This document shows, piece after piece, positions 16,894 to 26,408 of a stretch of DNA of 64,000 nucleotides (the first letter of the stretch is position 1; each line of letters begins with the position of its first letter). A program made the position numbers and the translations under genes. This stretch comes from CALLPQ01 sp038531745. Lineage in GTDB: Bacteria > Pseudomonadota > Alphaproteobacteria > Caulobacterales > Parvularculaceae. The notes below the pieces were generated by a model, which was not told the DNA's origin, did no database searches, and saw only the letters and a list, made by a program, of their open reading frames with translations. The DNA lies in assembly GCA_038531745.1 (NCBI GenBank), contig JBCBBJ010000006.1, forward strand, positions 62,001 to 126,000, read 5' to 3'.

Positions 16894-17742
16894 CTAGCTT
16901 TCGCGCCGGGCGAGAAATGCCAGACGCTCAAACATATGCACGTCCTGCTCATTTTTCAAAAGCGCCCCATGGAGCGGCGGGATCGCCTTGCGCACATCTT
17001 TCTCGCGCAAGGTTTCCAGATCGATATCCTCAACCAGGAGGAGCTTGATCCAGTCCAGGAGTTCCGACGTTGACGGCTTTTTCTTCAGACCCGGCACCTC
17101 CCGCAACTCATAGAATATCCGCATGGCATTTTGAACAAGCCGTTGTTTGATTTGCGGAAAATGCACATCAACAATGGCGTTCATGGTTTCCGGATCGGGA
17201 AATTTGATAAAGTGGAAGAAGCAACGCCGTAGAAAGGCGTCGGGGAGTTCTTTTTCATTATTCGACGTGATCACGACGATCGGGCGCTGGGCCGCCTTTA
17301 CCGTTTCACCGGTTTCATAGACATAAAATTCCATGCGATCGAGTTCCTGGAGCAAGTCATTGGGAAACTCGATATCGGCCTTGTCGATCTCATCAATCAG
17401 GAGGACTGGGCGCTCATCCGACGTGAACGCCTCCCACAATTTGCCGCGCTTTATATAGTTTTTCACATCGCGGGCGCGTTCTTCCCCCAACTGACCATCG
17501 CGCAGGCGCGCCACCGCATCATATTCATAAAGCCCCTGATGGGCTTTGGTTGTTGATTTGATATGCCAGGACAAAAGCGGCGCGCCGAGCGCCTTGGCCA
17601 TTTCTTCGGCAAGGACGGTCTTGCCGGTGCCGGGCTCGCCCTTCACCAACAAAGGCCGCTCCAGCGTGACCGCCGCATTGACCGCGATCTTTAGATCATC
17701 TGTGGCAATATAATTTTGTGTACTGTCAAATTTCGCGCTCAT
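16894..17742 (-). CDS. MoxR-family AAA+ ATPase
   Basis: 282 residues. Walker A is GEPGTGKT, Walker B is VLLIDEIDKAD, and sensor 1 is VVITSNNEKELPDAFLRRC with the arginine finger nearby; all are diagnostic of MoxR AAA ATPases. They act as chaperone-like remodelers, usually with a von Willebrand A domain partner encoded next door. No such partner follows here; the next gene downstream is an unrelated lipoprotein. I set the start at ATG 17742, dropping a two-codon TTG extension. Confidence 0.92.
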   Translation of the reverse strand: MSAKFDSTQNYIATDDLKIAVNAAVTLERPLLVKGEPGTGKTVLAEEMAKALGAPLLSWHIKSTTKAHQGLYEYDAVARLRDGQLGEERARDVKNYIKRGKLWEAFTSDERPVLLIDEIDKADIEFPNDLLQELDRMEFYVYETGETVKAAQRPIVVITSNNEKELPDAFLRRCFFHFIKFPDPETMNAIVDVHFPQIKQRLVQNAMRIFYELREVPGLKKKPSTSELLDWIKLLLVEDIDLETLREKDVRKAIPPLHGALLKNEQDVHMFERLAFLARRES

Positions 17743-18167
17743 GACCAAACCTCGGGGCTCGCAACAACTTCAATTCGTCATTGCCTGCTTAACGGCGCTG
17801 ATCCGAATGGCAAGGCACAGGGTCAGTGCGGCCTTTTATGTTTGCATGTGCGTGCGCTGGCCCAAACGGCGCAAATGCTTATTTTTCAGGCGCAGGATTT
17901 ACCCGCGCCGCGCGCTATCCCGGCCGGTGGGGCTCGCCTCCCCCCAATGGGCAACAATAGCCCCACCGGCATCGTCTCTGCTCGCTCTCCCGGCGCTCTC
18001 CCGAGCGCGGTGCGGCGCCCCCTCTCCCCGGCGGGGCCACACCAACAAGTCTAGGATGGCATAACCGCGCGCCGGGCAAATCACCTTAAACGGGGGGTCA
18101 CCCGAAACGGGGGGGCGCAAAACCACCGAAAATCGCTAGAAATATCACGTGAAAACGGAGGCATCCT
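17743..18167. other. Divergent intergenic region, moxR-like / response regulator
   Basis: 425 bp between divergent genes. A GC-rich middle (17880-18060) has no convincing ORF, and the right end carries CGGAGG as the Shine-Dalgarno of the response-regulator gene. No RNA gene, repeat or operator was recognised. Confidence 0.45.
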
Positions 18168-18770
18168 ATGGCCAGCGCCGGCGCGCTCATCATTGATGAT
18201 CATTTCCTGTTCAGCGCGGGCATGCGCGAGCTTGTGCTTGGGCTGGAGGAGATTGATCAGGCTGATTGTTTTACCAACCCCGAAGATGCCCTGGCCGAGA
18301 CGCGCGACTATGCGGTCAAGCTGGTCGTGACCGATTTTTATATCCCTGGGTACAGTGTTGCCGATTGGGTAAGCCGGTTTCACGACGCTTTTGAGGATGT
18401 GCCGGTGGTTGTGATCTCGTCCTCGATCAGCCGTGCCGACCGGGCCACCTGCCTGAATGCCGGGGCGGCAGCCTATTTCGAAAAACATCAGTCACCGGAA
18501 GAAGTCTTGTCGGGCCTTGGCGAAATTCTTGCCACGCGGCGCTATTCCGGTGCCAAGAGACGGCCCGTCTCAACCGCCCATGATTTAACGGACCGCCAGG
18601 TTGATATCCTGGTGGAGCTGGCCCGCGGGTTGACCCAAAAAGAAATTGCCCGCGCCTTTAACCTCTCCCCCGAAACCATAAAGACCCATTTGTCGGAAAT
18701 CTATCGCCGTCTCGACGTTTCCGGCAAAGGCGAGGCCGCCCGGTGGGCCCGCGAAAACGGCTTCGTATAG
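18168..18770 (+). CDS. NarL/LuxR-type response regulator
   Basis: 200 residues. The receiver domain (1-125) has the acidic pair in LIIDDH, phospho-acceptor Asp56 in VVTDFYIPG, and Lys in YFEKH. The C-terminal LuxR helix-turn-helix (about 138-195) reads LTDRQVDILVELARGLTQKE then IARAFNLSPETIKTHLSEI. A histidine kinase gene begins 97 bases downstream on the same strand and is its likely partner. The product should be a transcription factor controlled by phosphorylation; target genes are unknown. Confidence 0.92.
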   Translation: MASAGALIIDDHFLFSAGMRELVLGLEEIDQADCFTNPEDALAETRDYAVKLVVTDFYIPGYSVADWVSRFHDAFEDVPVVVISSSISRADRATCLNAGAAAYFEKHQSPEEVLSGLGEILATRRYSGAKRRPVSTAHDLTDRQVDILVELARGLTQKEIARAFNLSPETIKTHLSEIYRRLDVSGKGEAARWARENGFV

Positions 18771-18867
18771 TGCCCTCAGGCTTGCGCGCTGCTTCCGCTT
18801 TTTGATTGTCTGCGATATCTTTGACGCCAAAACCTGAACAGCTGGCATCTGCCAGTCAGGGAGGGCA

Positions 18868-20877
18868 ATGGTGAGCACGGCTAGACAAGGGGATAGCACC
18901 GCGCAGGCAACACATGCTGCGCAAGGGGAGGCCCCCGCCGGCGACGCAATTTTGCGCGACAAAGTCCACCCGGCGCTGACCCCGCCGCGTATCCTGCTTG
19001 TTGCCCTCTACCTTGCGCTGATCGCCTATGCCCTGTTGTGGGGTATGGAAACAATAATCCATCATGTGGTGCCCGCCTATCCCATGTCGGGCAATCTGAA
19101 ACAGCCGGCCATTTTATGTTTTTTCGTTGTGGCCATCACCACCCATTTGATGGTGCGCAACCGCTGGCCCATGAAGGTCACGTTCTTGATTACACCCCTG
19201 GCGGTTTATCTGCCGTTGATTTTCGCCAGTACCGGCGCGGAGATTTTCCTGCTTGGCCGGGATGCGGGCTATGACCAGATCATACAACGGTTTTGTGGGC
19301 ATACGGATATTCTGACCTGCGGCCCCGGCTACGCCCATGTGGTTTTTCTTCGATTGTTCCGGTCTTTACCGGCGGTCATCCTTATTCCGCTTTTTCACTT
19401 TTTAAGTTTGCGCGGGCTCGCCCGCGAACTGACCACGTGGGACCTCAAGACGATCTTTACCACGCCCCGTCGCAATGTGCCCAATGATGTTGATGTGTCG
19501 CGCACAATCCTCGACACGTTTTTGGCCGGGCGTCATATTTATACGGTGTTTTATGCCAATCTCGCTGGCGGCCTTGCAATCTTGTACATGTCCAGCACGC
19601 TCGGCGTTTCGTCTGGCTATCTTTATTTTGGTATCGCGATGCTCAGTGTTCTGGGGGCGGCAATTTTGCTGGAGATTGCCTTTCATTCGCCCACGAACCG
19701 TCATGGAGAACAGCCCCGGGGACAAGGTCAGCGGCAACGCCGGGGATTATGCGCAACCGCCCTCTTTTCCTATGAATCAATCCTTGTACTGAGTTTACTT
19801 GTTAATGCCTTTGCCGCCCAGCGGGCCGACAGCCTTGCTGCGCCCTCAATCGTTGCCGGGGTTTCGTTTTTAACCATTCCCGCGGCGGCCCGGTTGTTTG
19901 CGCCCTTTATGGTCAGCCGGTTTATCCTCTTTGTTGCCTGCGGCATCGTTGTGGTTACCGGTAGCGGTGAGATTGCCCGCTATCAGGCCGAACCTCTCGA
20001 TTACTTCATTCCCACAATCCTATTATTTGCGATCAATAGCGCGGTGGGCTGGTGGAGTTTCCGCACGCATTATTCCGCCATCGCCACTTACCGGGAAATC
20101 GGGCGTCTGCAGGCGCAAACCGCCCGTCAGAATACGGAACTAAACACTGTTCTGGCCGCATTGGAGCAGGAGAAAACCCAGAACGAGGAGGCTTTTCAGT
20201 TTCGCGAAAAACTGTTCCAATTTCTGGGGCATGATTTGCGTCAACCGATCAATGCGCTCTCCTTCATGCTGTTTCGCCTGGAACGCGAGGCTAAAACCGA
20301 CAGCGACAAGCAAACCTTGTTGCTTGCGCGCAAGAGCGTGACCTCTGCCAATCAGATGGTTGAAGATGTGTTGCAACTGTCCACGGAACATCGAAAGGAC
20401 CGAGGCCCCGAGGGCGAGCCGGTGGCGATCAATGATGTCTTTGCTCTGCTTCACGCAGAGTTCGAGCCGCAGTTTCTGGCCAGCGGTGGATCGCTTCGCT
20501 TTGTTGGCACCCGCGCCAGCATCACCGCCCACCGCGAGAACCTGTTGCGGGCGTTACGCAATTTATTGTCCAATGCCCTGAAATATGCACCCGGCACGCC
20601 GGTGTTGATGGGGGTCCGGCAACGCGGCGATAGCCTTGAGATCCATGTGATCGACCGCGGACCAGGGATTACGAAAAAAGATCAGCATACGATTTTTACC
20701 CCGTTCAAACGCAGCGCCAACCATGAAAAAATCAGTGGCCACGGCCTTGGCCTCGCGGTGACGCGGGAGCTTGTAGAGGCCGGCGGCGGAACCATTTGCG
20801 TTGCATCAACCATCGGCAAAGGAACAGCGTTTATCCTCCGATTTCCCATCATGACGGGAGCGATGGCGACAGCGTAG
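18868..20877 (+). CDS. Membrane sensor histidine kinase
   Basis: 669 residues. The N-terminal 400 residues hold about eight to ten hydrophobic helices with no recognised ligand domain. A coiled coil (about 420-450) leads to the HisKA box GHDLRQPI with phospho-acceptor His455, then the ATPase domain: N box LRNLLSNALKYAP, G1 box VIDRGPGI and G2 box HGLGLAVTREL. The kinase follows the NarL-type regulator, forming a likely two-component pair. GGGAGG lies before the ATG at 18868. The multi-helix sensor suggests a membrane or lipid signal, which is inference. Confidence 0.9.
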   Translation: MVSTARQGDSTAQATHAAQGEAPAGDAILRDKVHPALTPPRILLVALYLALIAYALLWGMETIIHHVVPAYPMSGNLKQPAILCFFVVAITTHLMVRNRWPMKVTFLITPLAVYLPLIFASTGAEIFLLGRDAGYDQIIQRFCGHTDILTCGPGYAHVVFLRLFRSLPAVILIPLFHFLSLRGLARELTTWDLKTIFTTPRRNVPNDVDVSRTILDTFLAGRHIYTVFYANLAGGLAILYMSSTLGVSSGYLYFGIAMLSVLGAAILLEIAFHSPTNRHGEQPRGQGQRQRRGLCATALFSYESILVLSLLVNAFAAQRADSLAAPSIVAGVSFLTIPAAARLFAPFMVSRFILFVACGIVVVTGSGEIARYQAEPLDYFIPTILLFAINSAVGWWSFRTHYSAIATYREIGRLQAQTARQNTELNTVLAALEQEKTQNEEAFQFREKLFQFLGHDLRQPINALSFMLFRLEREAKTDSDKQTLLLARKSVTSANQMVEDVLQLSTEHRKDRGPEGEPVAINDVFALLHAEFEPQFLASGGSLRFVGTRASITAHRENLLRALRNLLSNALKYAPGTPVLMGVRQRGDSLEIHVIDRGPGITKKDQHTIFTPFKRSANHEKISGHGLGLAVTRELVEAGGGTICVASTIGKGTAFILRFPIMTGAMATA

Positions 20878-20982
20878 GCGCGCGCGCCCTCTTTAGCATT
20901 GCCCCCTTTTCGCGCCGGTCGGCTGGCGTTATAACGCGATGCGTGTATCCGCCTGCAATTATTGGGAAATCCGGGGTTTTTT

Positions 20983-23523
20983 ATGGGACTGATTGCGTTT
21001 GGGCGCCGCTTTGGGGCGGCGGTGCTGGTTGTTGTTAGCCTGACCCTGATCGTGGGCGCATGCGCGCCGCGGCAAAAAGCCAAGGGCACCTCCTTTGCTG
21101 ACCAGACGCGGGGCCTGACTAAAAAAGAAGGCTTTTTCGATCTTTATATTGACCCGCGCGGCGGGCGCGTTCTTGCCCGCTTTCCCGAACCGGGGGACGA
21201 CGGTGTGGCCGTGCGGATGATTTATGCCAACGCGCTCACTGCCGGGCTCGGCTCCAACCCGGTGGGGCTCGACCGAGGATTGACCACACGCGGCGCGGTG
21301 CTGCGCGTGCGCCAGGTGGGCAACCGGGCCATCTTTGAGGTGGAAAACAGCCGCTATCGCGCAAGCGCCGATAATCCGGCTGAACGCAAATCGGTGGCGG
21401 CGTCGTTTGCCCGATCCCAACTCTGGGCCGGACCCGTGCTGACAACCGCCCGCAATGGCGATCTCCTCGTTGATATGTCGGGCTTTCTGCAACGCGACAG
21501 CATGGACATTGCCGGGCAGCTCAAAGCCAGGGGCCAGGGCGCCTATGCCCTCGTGGCTGATCTCAGCTATCCTGACACAACGTCAATGCTTGCCTTTCCC
21601 GATAATGTGGAAATGGATGCCACACTGACATTCTCGGCACAGACGGCTGGCGGCGAGGTTGCACGCACGGCGGCGGACGGGCGGCAATTTAGCCTGACCA
21701 TGCACCATTCCTTTGTGCGCCTGCCCCCCGAGGGGTTTGTCTCGCGCGCGTTTGATCCGCGTGTGGCTGCAATCGATGTGGGCTATTATGATTTTTCCGC
21801 AGACCTTGCCGCGCCCGTCAAGCGCGCCTTTGCCCGCCGGTTCCGCGTGGAACGCGAGGACCCTTCCCTTGCGTCCGGCCCCGTAAAAAAGCCGTTGGTC
21901 TTTTATGTGGATCGCGGCGCGCCGGAGCCCATTCGCTCCGCCCTTATTGACGGGGCGTCCTGGTGGGCCGACGCCTTTGAAGAGGCTGGTCTGGAGCGCG
22001 CCTTCCGCGTGGAAATCCTGCCCGAAGACGCGCACCCCATGGATGTGCGGTATAATGTTATCCAGTGGACCCACCGGCAGACCCGCGGCTGGTCCTATGG
22101 CGGCGGTGTTTATGATCCGCGTACGGGCGAAATGCTCAAGGCCCATGTGATTCTTGGCAGCCAGCGGGTTCGTCAGGACCGGATGATTTTCGAAGGCCTC
22201 GCCGGTACCGCGAAAACCGGATCCGGTGCGATTGATGATCCCATTGAAATCGCCCTGGCCCGTATCCGTCAGCTATCGGCCCATGAGGTTGGTCATACGC
22301 TGGGGTTTGCCCATAACTTCGCCGCCTCCACCAATGATCGCGCGTCGGTGATGGATTATCCGGCACCGGACATTCAGGTGACGGAGGATGGGGCCCTCGA
22401 TTTTAGCACCGCCTATGCCAGTGGCATCGGTATCTGGGATAAATTTACGGTCAAGTGGCTCTATTCAACATTTTCCCCCGATATCACTGCCGAGGAGCGT
22501 CAGCGCAGTCTCGATAATATGGTTGACCGCGCCTATGGGCAGGGCCTGCGCTTTGTGGCCGACCGCCATGGCCGGTCCGTGGGTGCACCCCATGCCCATG
22601 GCGCGGTTTGGGATAATGGTGACGACCCGGTGGCTGCCCTCGCCACCGCCATGGCCGTGCGGCAAATTGCATTGCGCAATTTTGATATTCCCATGGTGCG
22701 CGATGGAACGCCCCGCGCGCGCCTGCGCGAGGTGCTGGTCCCGGTTTATCTTTATCACCGCTATCAGGTTGCCGCGGCGGCGAAACTGATCGGCGGGTAT
22801 GATTTTACATATGCCAAGGCTGGCGATGGTCTGTCCTTTTCTGCACCCGTGGCGCCCGCCCGGCAACGCGAGGCCATTGCCGGTCTTCTGAAAACCCTGG
22901 AGCCAAAAACCCTCAGCTTACCAGAGCGTATATTGGTGCGTCTTGCCCCCGCCGTGGGCAGTTTTAATGGCGGCGCCGGCAGTGAGGAATTTGCCAGCGG
23001 GCTTGGCGATATATTCGATCCGCTCAGCGCCGCCGATGCCGCCGCCACGGCAACGCTCACTGCCATGCTGGAGCCAACCCGGCTTGCCCGCCTGATAGAA
23101 ACCCACCGGCGTAATGGCGCATCCCCTTCTTATGAGGAATTGCTGGCGGCCCTTGAAATTGCTGTCTTTGCCGAGGCGCCGGACGCAAAGCTGGCGCCCA
23201 TTGCACGGCGTGTGCAAACGCGGTTCCTCCTGACCCTGATGAATGTGAACCGGAACCCTCGCACCAGCCCGGAAGTCCAAGCGGAAACCGATGCCTATCT
23301 GTTAAAACTGCAAGGCCGCCTGTCTTCGGGCCTTGATGACGATAACCGCAACCCGGCGAAAAACCACCGGGGCTGGCTCCTCTCCCTGATCAGTGAACAT
23401 CTTAATCAGGATATGGCCGTGAATACGATCCTTGATCAGGGTGTTGATATCCCGCCCGGTAGCCCCATCGGCAGCCAATTTGGGAACCCTCAGATGGAAA
23501 CCTGCTGGCATTGCATACCGTAA
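20983..23523 (+). CDS. Large metzincin-like zinc metalloprotease lipoprotein (DUF5117/DUF4953 type)
   Basis: 846 residues. The signal peptide ends in lipobox IVGAC, so it is probably membrane-anchored on the periplasmic or outer side. The zinc motif HEVGHTLGFAH (residues 434-444) has all three His ligands, and SVMDYP further on is the Met-turn of metzincins. Architecture and length fit the DUF5117-DUF4953 group of bacterial zinc-dependent metalloproteases. I chose the ATG at 20983; a TTG 21 bases earlier is less likely. It follows the kinase gene by 105 bp and may be its neighbour only by chance. Confidence 0.88.
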   Translation: MGLIAFGRRFGAAVLVVVSLTLIVGACAPRQKAKGTSFADQTRGLTKKEGFFDLYIDPRGGRVLARFPEPGDDGVAVRMIYANALTAGLGSNPVGLDRGLTTRGAVLRVRQVGNRAIFEVENSRYRASADNPAERKSVAASFARSQLWAGPVLTTARNGDLLVDMSGFLQRDSMDIAGQLKARGQGAYALVADLSYPDTTSMLAFPDNVEMDATLTFSAQTAGGEVARTAADGRQFSLTMHHSFVRLPPEGFVSRAFDPRVAAIDVGYYDFSADLAAPVKRAFARRFRVEREDPSLASGPVKKPLVFYVDRGAPEPIRSALIDGASWWADAFEEAGLERAFRVEILPEDAHPMDVRYNVIQWTHRQTRGWSYGGGVYDPRTGEMLKAHVILGSQRVRQDRMIFEGLAGTAKTGSGAIDDPIEIALARIRQLSAHEVGHTLGFAHNFAASTNDRASVMDYPAPDIQVTEDGALDFSTAYASGIGIWDKFTVKWLYSTFSPDITAEERQRSLDNMVDRAYGQGLRFVADRHGRSVGAPHAHGAVWDNGDDPVAALATAMAVRQIALRNFDIPMVRDGTPRARLREVLVPVYLYHRYQVAAAAKLIGGYDFTYAKAGDGLSFSAPVAPARQREAIAGLLKTLEPKTLSLPERILVRLAPAVGSFNGGAGSEEFASGLGDIFDPLSAADAAATATLTAMLEPTRLARLIETHRRNGASPSYEELLAALEIAVFAEAPDAKLAPIARRVQTRFLLTLMNVNRNPRTSPEVQAETDAYLLKLQGRLSSGLDDDNRNPAKNHRGWLLSLISEHLNQDMAVNTILDQGVDIPPGSPIGSQFGNPQMETCWHCIP

Positions 23524-23694
23524 TGACCGATATCGCAAGAAACCGTTATAGTGAATGTTGGTTAAGCTAAAGAGGGTGTGAACGAGCCCTAGACAAATTC
23601 AGATAAAAACTTTGATCGCTGGCAACGGATTTATTTTTATAGTCGGGCCATGAATGGTGCAGCAGCCATCAACGGGATTAATCTGGGGAGATAA

Positions 23695-24147
23695 ATGGGG
23701 ACACTCTTATCCGGCGACGGCCGATCAAATCGGTCGATGTGGTGGCTTATCCATTTCATCGTCATGGGTTGCCTTTACTTGACGGTCTTGACCACATGCG
23801 CGGTCCTGACCAGCGAAAGTTCAACCCACGAAATCCGTACCCTGATGCTACCGGCGGCGCTCGTCGGTGGAATCTTGATGATCTGGACACTGATCGCCCT
23901 GTCTGTGCGACGATTGCATGATATGGGACAGACCGGTTTCTGGCTCGTCCTGGCTTTAATCCCTGTTATTGGCCAACTTGGGTTGGTGGTTATACTCGGC
24001 CTCAAGGCTGGACACGATGGTGATAATGCCTTCGGGGCCGCCCCAATGCACGCCCGGGAACGTTTCAACCTTCTCAAAAAGACATGCGTCAAGCATGGTG
24101 AGCGGGTGACCCGGTTGATCAATCGCCTTGCGCCATCGGATCAATGA
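23695..24147 (+). CDS. DUF805 family membrane protein
   Basis: 150 residues. Four hydrophobic helices and the DUF805 signature ALSVRRLHDMGQTGFW, followed by the last helix and a Gly-rich tail, identify the family. Function is unknown; members are small inner-membrane proteins. GGGGAG lies six bases before the ATG. Its last bases overlap the convergent gene at 24141. Confidence 0.88.
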   Translation: MGTLLSGDGRSNRSMWWLIHFIVMGCLYLTVLTTCAVLTSESSTHEIRTLMLPAALVGGILMIWTLIALSVRRLHDMGQTGFWLVLALIPVIGQLGLVVILGLKAGHDGDNAFGAAPMHARERFNLLKKTCVKHGERVTRLINRLAPSDQ

Positions 24148-25079
24148 TGGCGTTTTTCGAGGATCAGACGTGTTACCTGTAGATAGCCGGCCTCTAACGC
24201 CTCTAACCGTTCCGCCCACAAATTGGCGTGGGTGCCCAAAAGCGTCACAAGACCGGCGCGCTGGCGATTATCGGCAACACCGTTGAGGATTTGCCACGCG
24301 GACCGCCAACCGGCCCAGCCCTGCCGCACAAGCGGGATAAAGGTTGGCGTATCATCTACCTCGCCAATTACGTCGAAACGGGATTTCTCCGCCGCCTCGC
24401 GCAGGGTTGCCGCCGGGTGGGCAACGCCCTGCCAGGGGCTAGCAAATGCTGATTTCAGTCGGATCTCCCGGCGGGGTACCGTAAAATCAACGGCGACGCC
24501 CTTTCCCCCTGCGCCAATCAAATCACTCAGGAGGCGGAAGGGTTGCACAACGTCACTTTCACGGTGCGCCTCAAACAGGATCATGCCGCCATCCATGGTG
24601 TTGCGGCCCGCCCGTTTGCGCAGATGGCTATAATCGATCAGCCGCACCCCCTGCGCCGGGCAGGCACGGCGGGTATATCCTGTGGTGCGCCAGCGGGTAC
24701 CGGTTTTCAGATCAAGCAACGGCGCACCGCGCCCCGCTCCCAATACAGCAACCCGCGCATGGGTATCAATCATCAGCGAGCGCGCCAGATGGAGTGTCCA
24801 GGTCGGACTGCCCGGTTCAATGCGACCCGGCCCCCAGATTGCCTCGGCCACCAGATCGGCCTGATCATCAAGGGAGGCAAGAGGGCGACCGGCGCGGCTG
24901 TGCTGTAGCAGGACAGATCGACGCTCCACATACGGATCAAACGCATACCCCTCCCACCACGCATGGAACCGCCGCCCCACATAAGACAGCTTTGGCGCAA
25001 TACCGGGCAAACGCTGGATCGGCCCGCGGGAAGGCGCGGACGCAAGAGCCGGGGATGCAGACGAGGATAGCGGCGCCAT
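24141..25079 (-). CDS. Possible SAM-binding protein of unknown function
   Basis: 312 residues from the ATG at 25079; an in-frame TTG at 25121 gives a longer N-terminus. AVLGAGRGAPLLDL resembles a glycine-rich SAM or nucleotide motif, and the following beta-alpha pattern could be a Rossmann fold, with GGMILFEAHRESDVVQPF in the middle. The C-terminal 60 residues are helical and end in basic residues. I do not recognise a named family, so methyltransferase is only a suggestion. A UDG-family gene lies upstream on the same strand, 79 bp away. Confidence 0.55.
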   Translation of the reverse strand: MAPLSSSASPALASAPSRGPIQRLPGIAPKLSYVGRRFHAWWEGYAFDPYVERRSVLLQHSRAGRPLASLDDQADLVAEAIWGPGRIEPGSPTWTLHLARSLMIDTHARVAVLGAGRGAPLLDLKTGTRWRTTGYTRRACPAQGVRLIDYSHLRKRAGRNTMDGGMILFEAHRESDVVQPFRLLSDLIGAGGKGVAVDFTVPRREIRLKSAFASPWQGVAHPAATLREAAEKSRFDVIGEVDDTPTFIPLVRQGWAGWRSAWQILNGVADNRQRAGLVTLLGTHANLWAERLEALEAGYLQVTRLILEKRHH

Positions 25080-25157
25080 AGGGGGTATCACATTAACCAA
25101 AGAGCCAAATTGGCACACCAAGGCTACGAATTCGTTAAGGATTGCCCCTGCCCAACG

Positions 25158-25805
25158 CTACGATCCACGGTCGCAATCCACGGCCAAAATCCGCTGGCGT
25201 AATGCGGGGATCACCTCCACCTCGAACCAGGGATTGCGCTTAAGCCAGGCATTATTGCGCCAGGACGGATGCGGCATGGGCAAAAAACGCGGGCCATACT
25301 CTCGCCAGTTTTTCACCGTTTCGGTGAGCGTTGACCGCGCCGCCGCGCCCAAATGCCAACGCTGGGCGTAAAGCCCCACCAAAAGGATCAAATCGAGATG
25401 CGGTAAATGATCCATCAAATGCGCGCGCCAAGTGTCGGCGCATTCACGGCGGGGCGGCAGGTCAGCGCCCTTGGCATTTTGCCCCGGAAAGCAAAACCCC
25501 ATGGGCACAATTGCCACGCACGCCGGATCATAGAAAAACGCTTCATCGACGCCCATCCATAGGCGCAGGCGATAACCCGATGGATCGGTAAATGGCTGCC
25601 CGCTGGCGTGAACCCGTGTGCCAGGGGCTTGCCCAAAAATGCCGATACGCGCCGTTGACGACACCTGCAACACCGAGCGCGGATCATGGGGCATAGCGGG
25701 GGCACAAAGCCTGCATTGACGGATTTCGGCCACCAAGCTCGCCAGATCGCGATGCGTACGGCTGGTGTCGTTTGTTGCCATCAGCCGTGTACTGCCATTT
25801 GTCAT
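25158..25805 (-). CDS. Uracil-DNA glycosylase superfamily protein
   Basis: 215 residues. Motif A is IGIFGQAPGTRVHASGQPF, including the GQAPG loop; the distal motif is PMPHPSWRNNAWLKRNPWFE, matching the HPSxRN loop of the superfamily. Only two N-terminal cysteines are visible (CRLC), so it is not a clear four-cysteine iron-sulphur family-4 enzyme. Uracil removal is likely but specificity is not shown. Two ATGs are possible (25805 and 25781) and neither has a good ribosome binding site. Confidence 0.8.
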   Translation of the reverse strand: MTNGSTRLMATNDTSRTHRDLASLVAEIRQCRLCAPAMPHDPRSVLQVSSTARIGIFGQAPGTRVHASGQPFTDPSGYRLRLWMGVDEAFFYDPACVAIVPMGFCFPGQNAKGADLPPRRECADTWRAHLMDHLPHLDLILLVGLYAQRWHLGAAARSTLTETVKNWREYGPRFLPMPHPSWRNNAWLKRNPWFEVEVIPALRQRILAVDCDRGS

Positions 25806-25865
25806 ACTATATTAGTGTCTGCCACAACGCGGCTCTTGTCCAGTCATATCGACGGTTGATCGGGG

Positions 25866-26393
25866 TCAACGCTGGGCGCGTTCTAGAATGTCTCGATACC
25901 GACAAAGCTCGCGTTCGCCATTGGGCACGCCGGGCGCGATGGGCATCGCCAGCAATTGATCCTCTGTACAATGATCAGCAAACAGAGATGCAAAATCACT
26001 TTGCGTTTGCGCTGACCTGTCGCCGGGATCAAGCCAATTGCCATTGCGATCGCGCCCGGTAAACATCTTCTTGGTACGGCCCAATTCATCAATTAGAAAA
26101 ACCGGGCGACCAGCCAGATGGGCCATGGCGGCACGCTCAACGGTTTGATTGTTAGAGGGTAGACGCACGATAAGCGCCAGGGGCGCTGCCGCTTTCAACC
26201 GGGCTGCGGAGGCAGACTGGGCCGAGAGGCGTCGATCCTTATCAGCAAGCCAATAGAGTTTTTCACTATCGATTGGGCCCGGATAGGCAAGGCGATTAAT
26301 CACCAGCGGCGCCATGGCGATCAGGGCACCCAATGACAGCAAGAGCGCCTTGTCGCGGCGGATAATTGCAGGAATGCGTCGCCAGTTTTTCAC
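25866..26393 (-). CDS. Single-pass membrane protein of unknown function
   Basis: 175 residues starting at GTG 26393. A basic N-terminus and one hydrophobic helix (about 16-36) lead to a presumably periplasmic domain with motifs LALIVRLPSNNQ and RPVFLIDELGR and two cysteines near the end (DHCTEDQ, ELCRYR). No family is recognised. It lies 15 bases downstream of the GFA gene on the same strand and may belong to that operon. Confidence 0.6.
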   Translation of the reverse strand: MKNWRRIPAIIRRDKALLLSLGALIAMAPLVINRLAYPGPIDSEKLYWLADKDRRLSAQSASAARLKAAAPLALIVRLPSNNQTVERAAMAHLAGRPVFLIDELGRTKKMFTGRDRNGNWLDPGDRSAQTQSDFASLFADHCTEDQLLAMPIAPGVPNGERELCRYRDILERAQR

Positions 26394-26408
26394 GCCTGTA
26401 CCGTCCGG

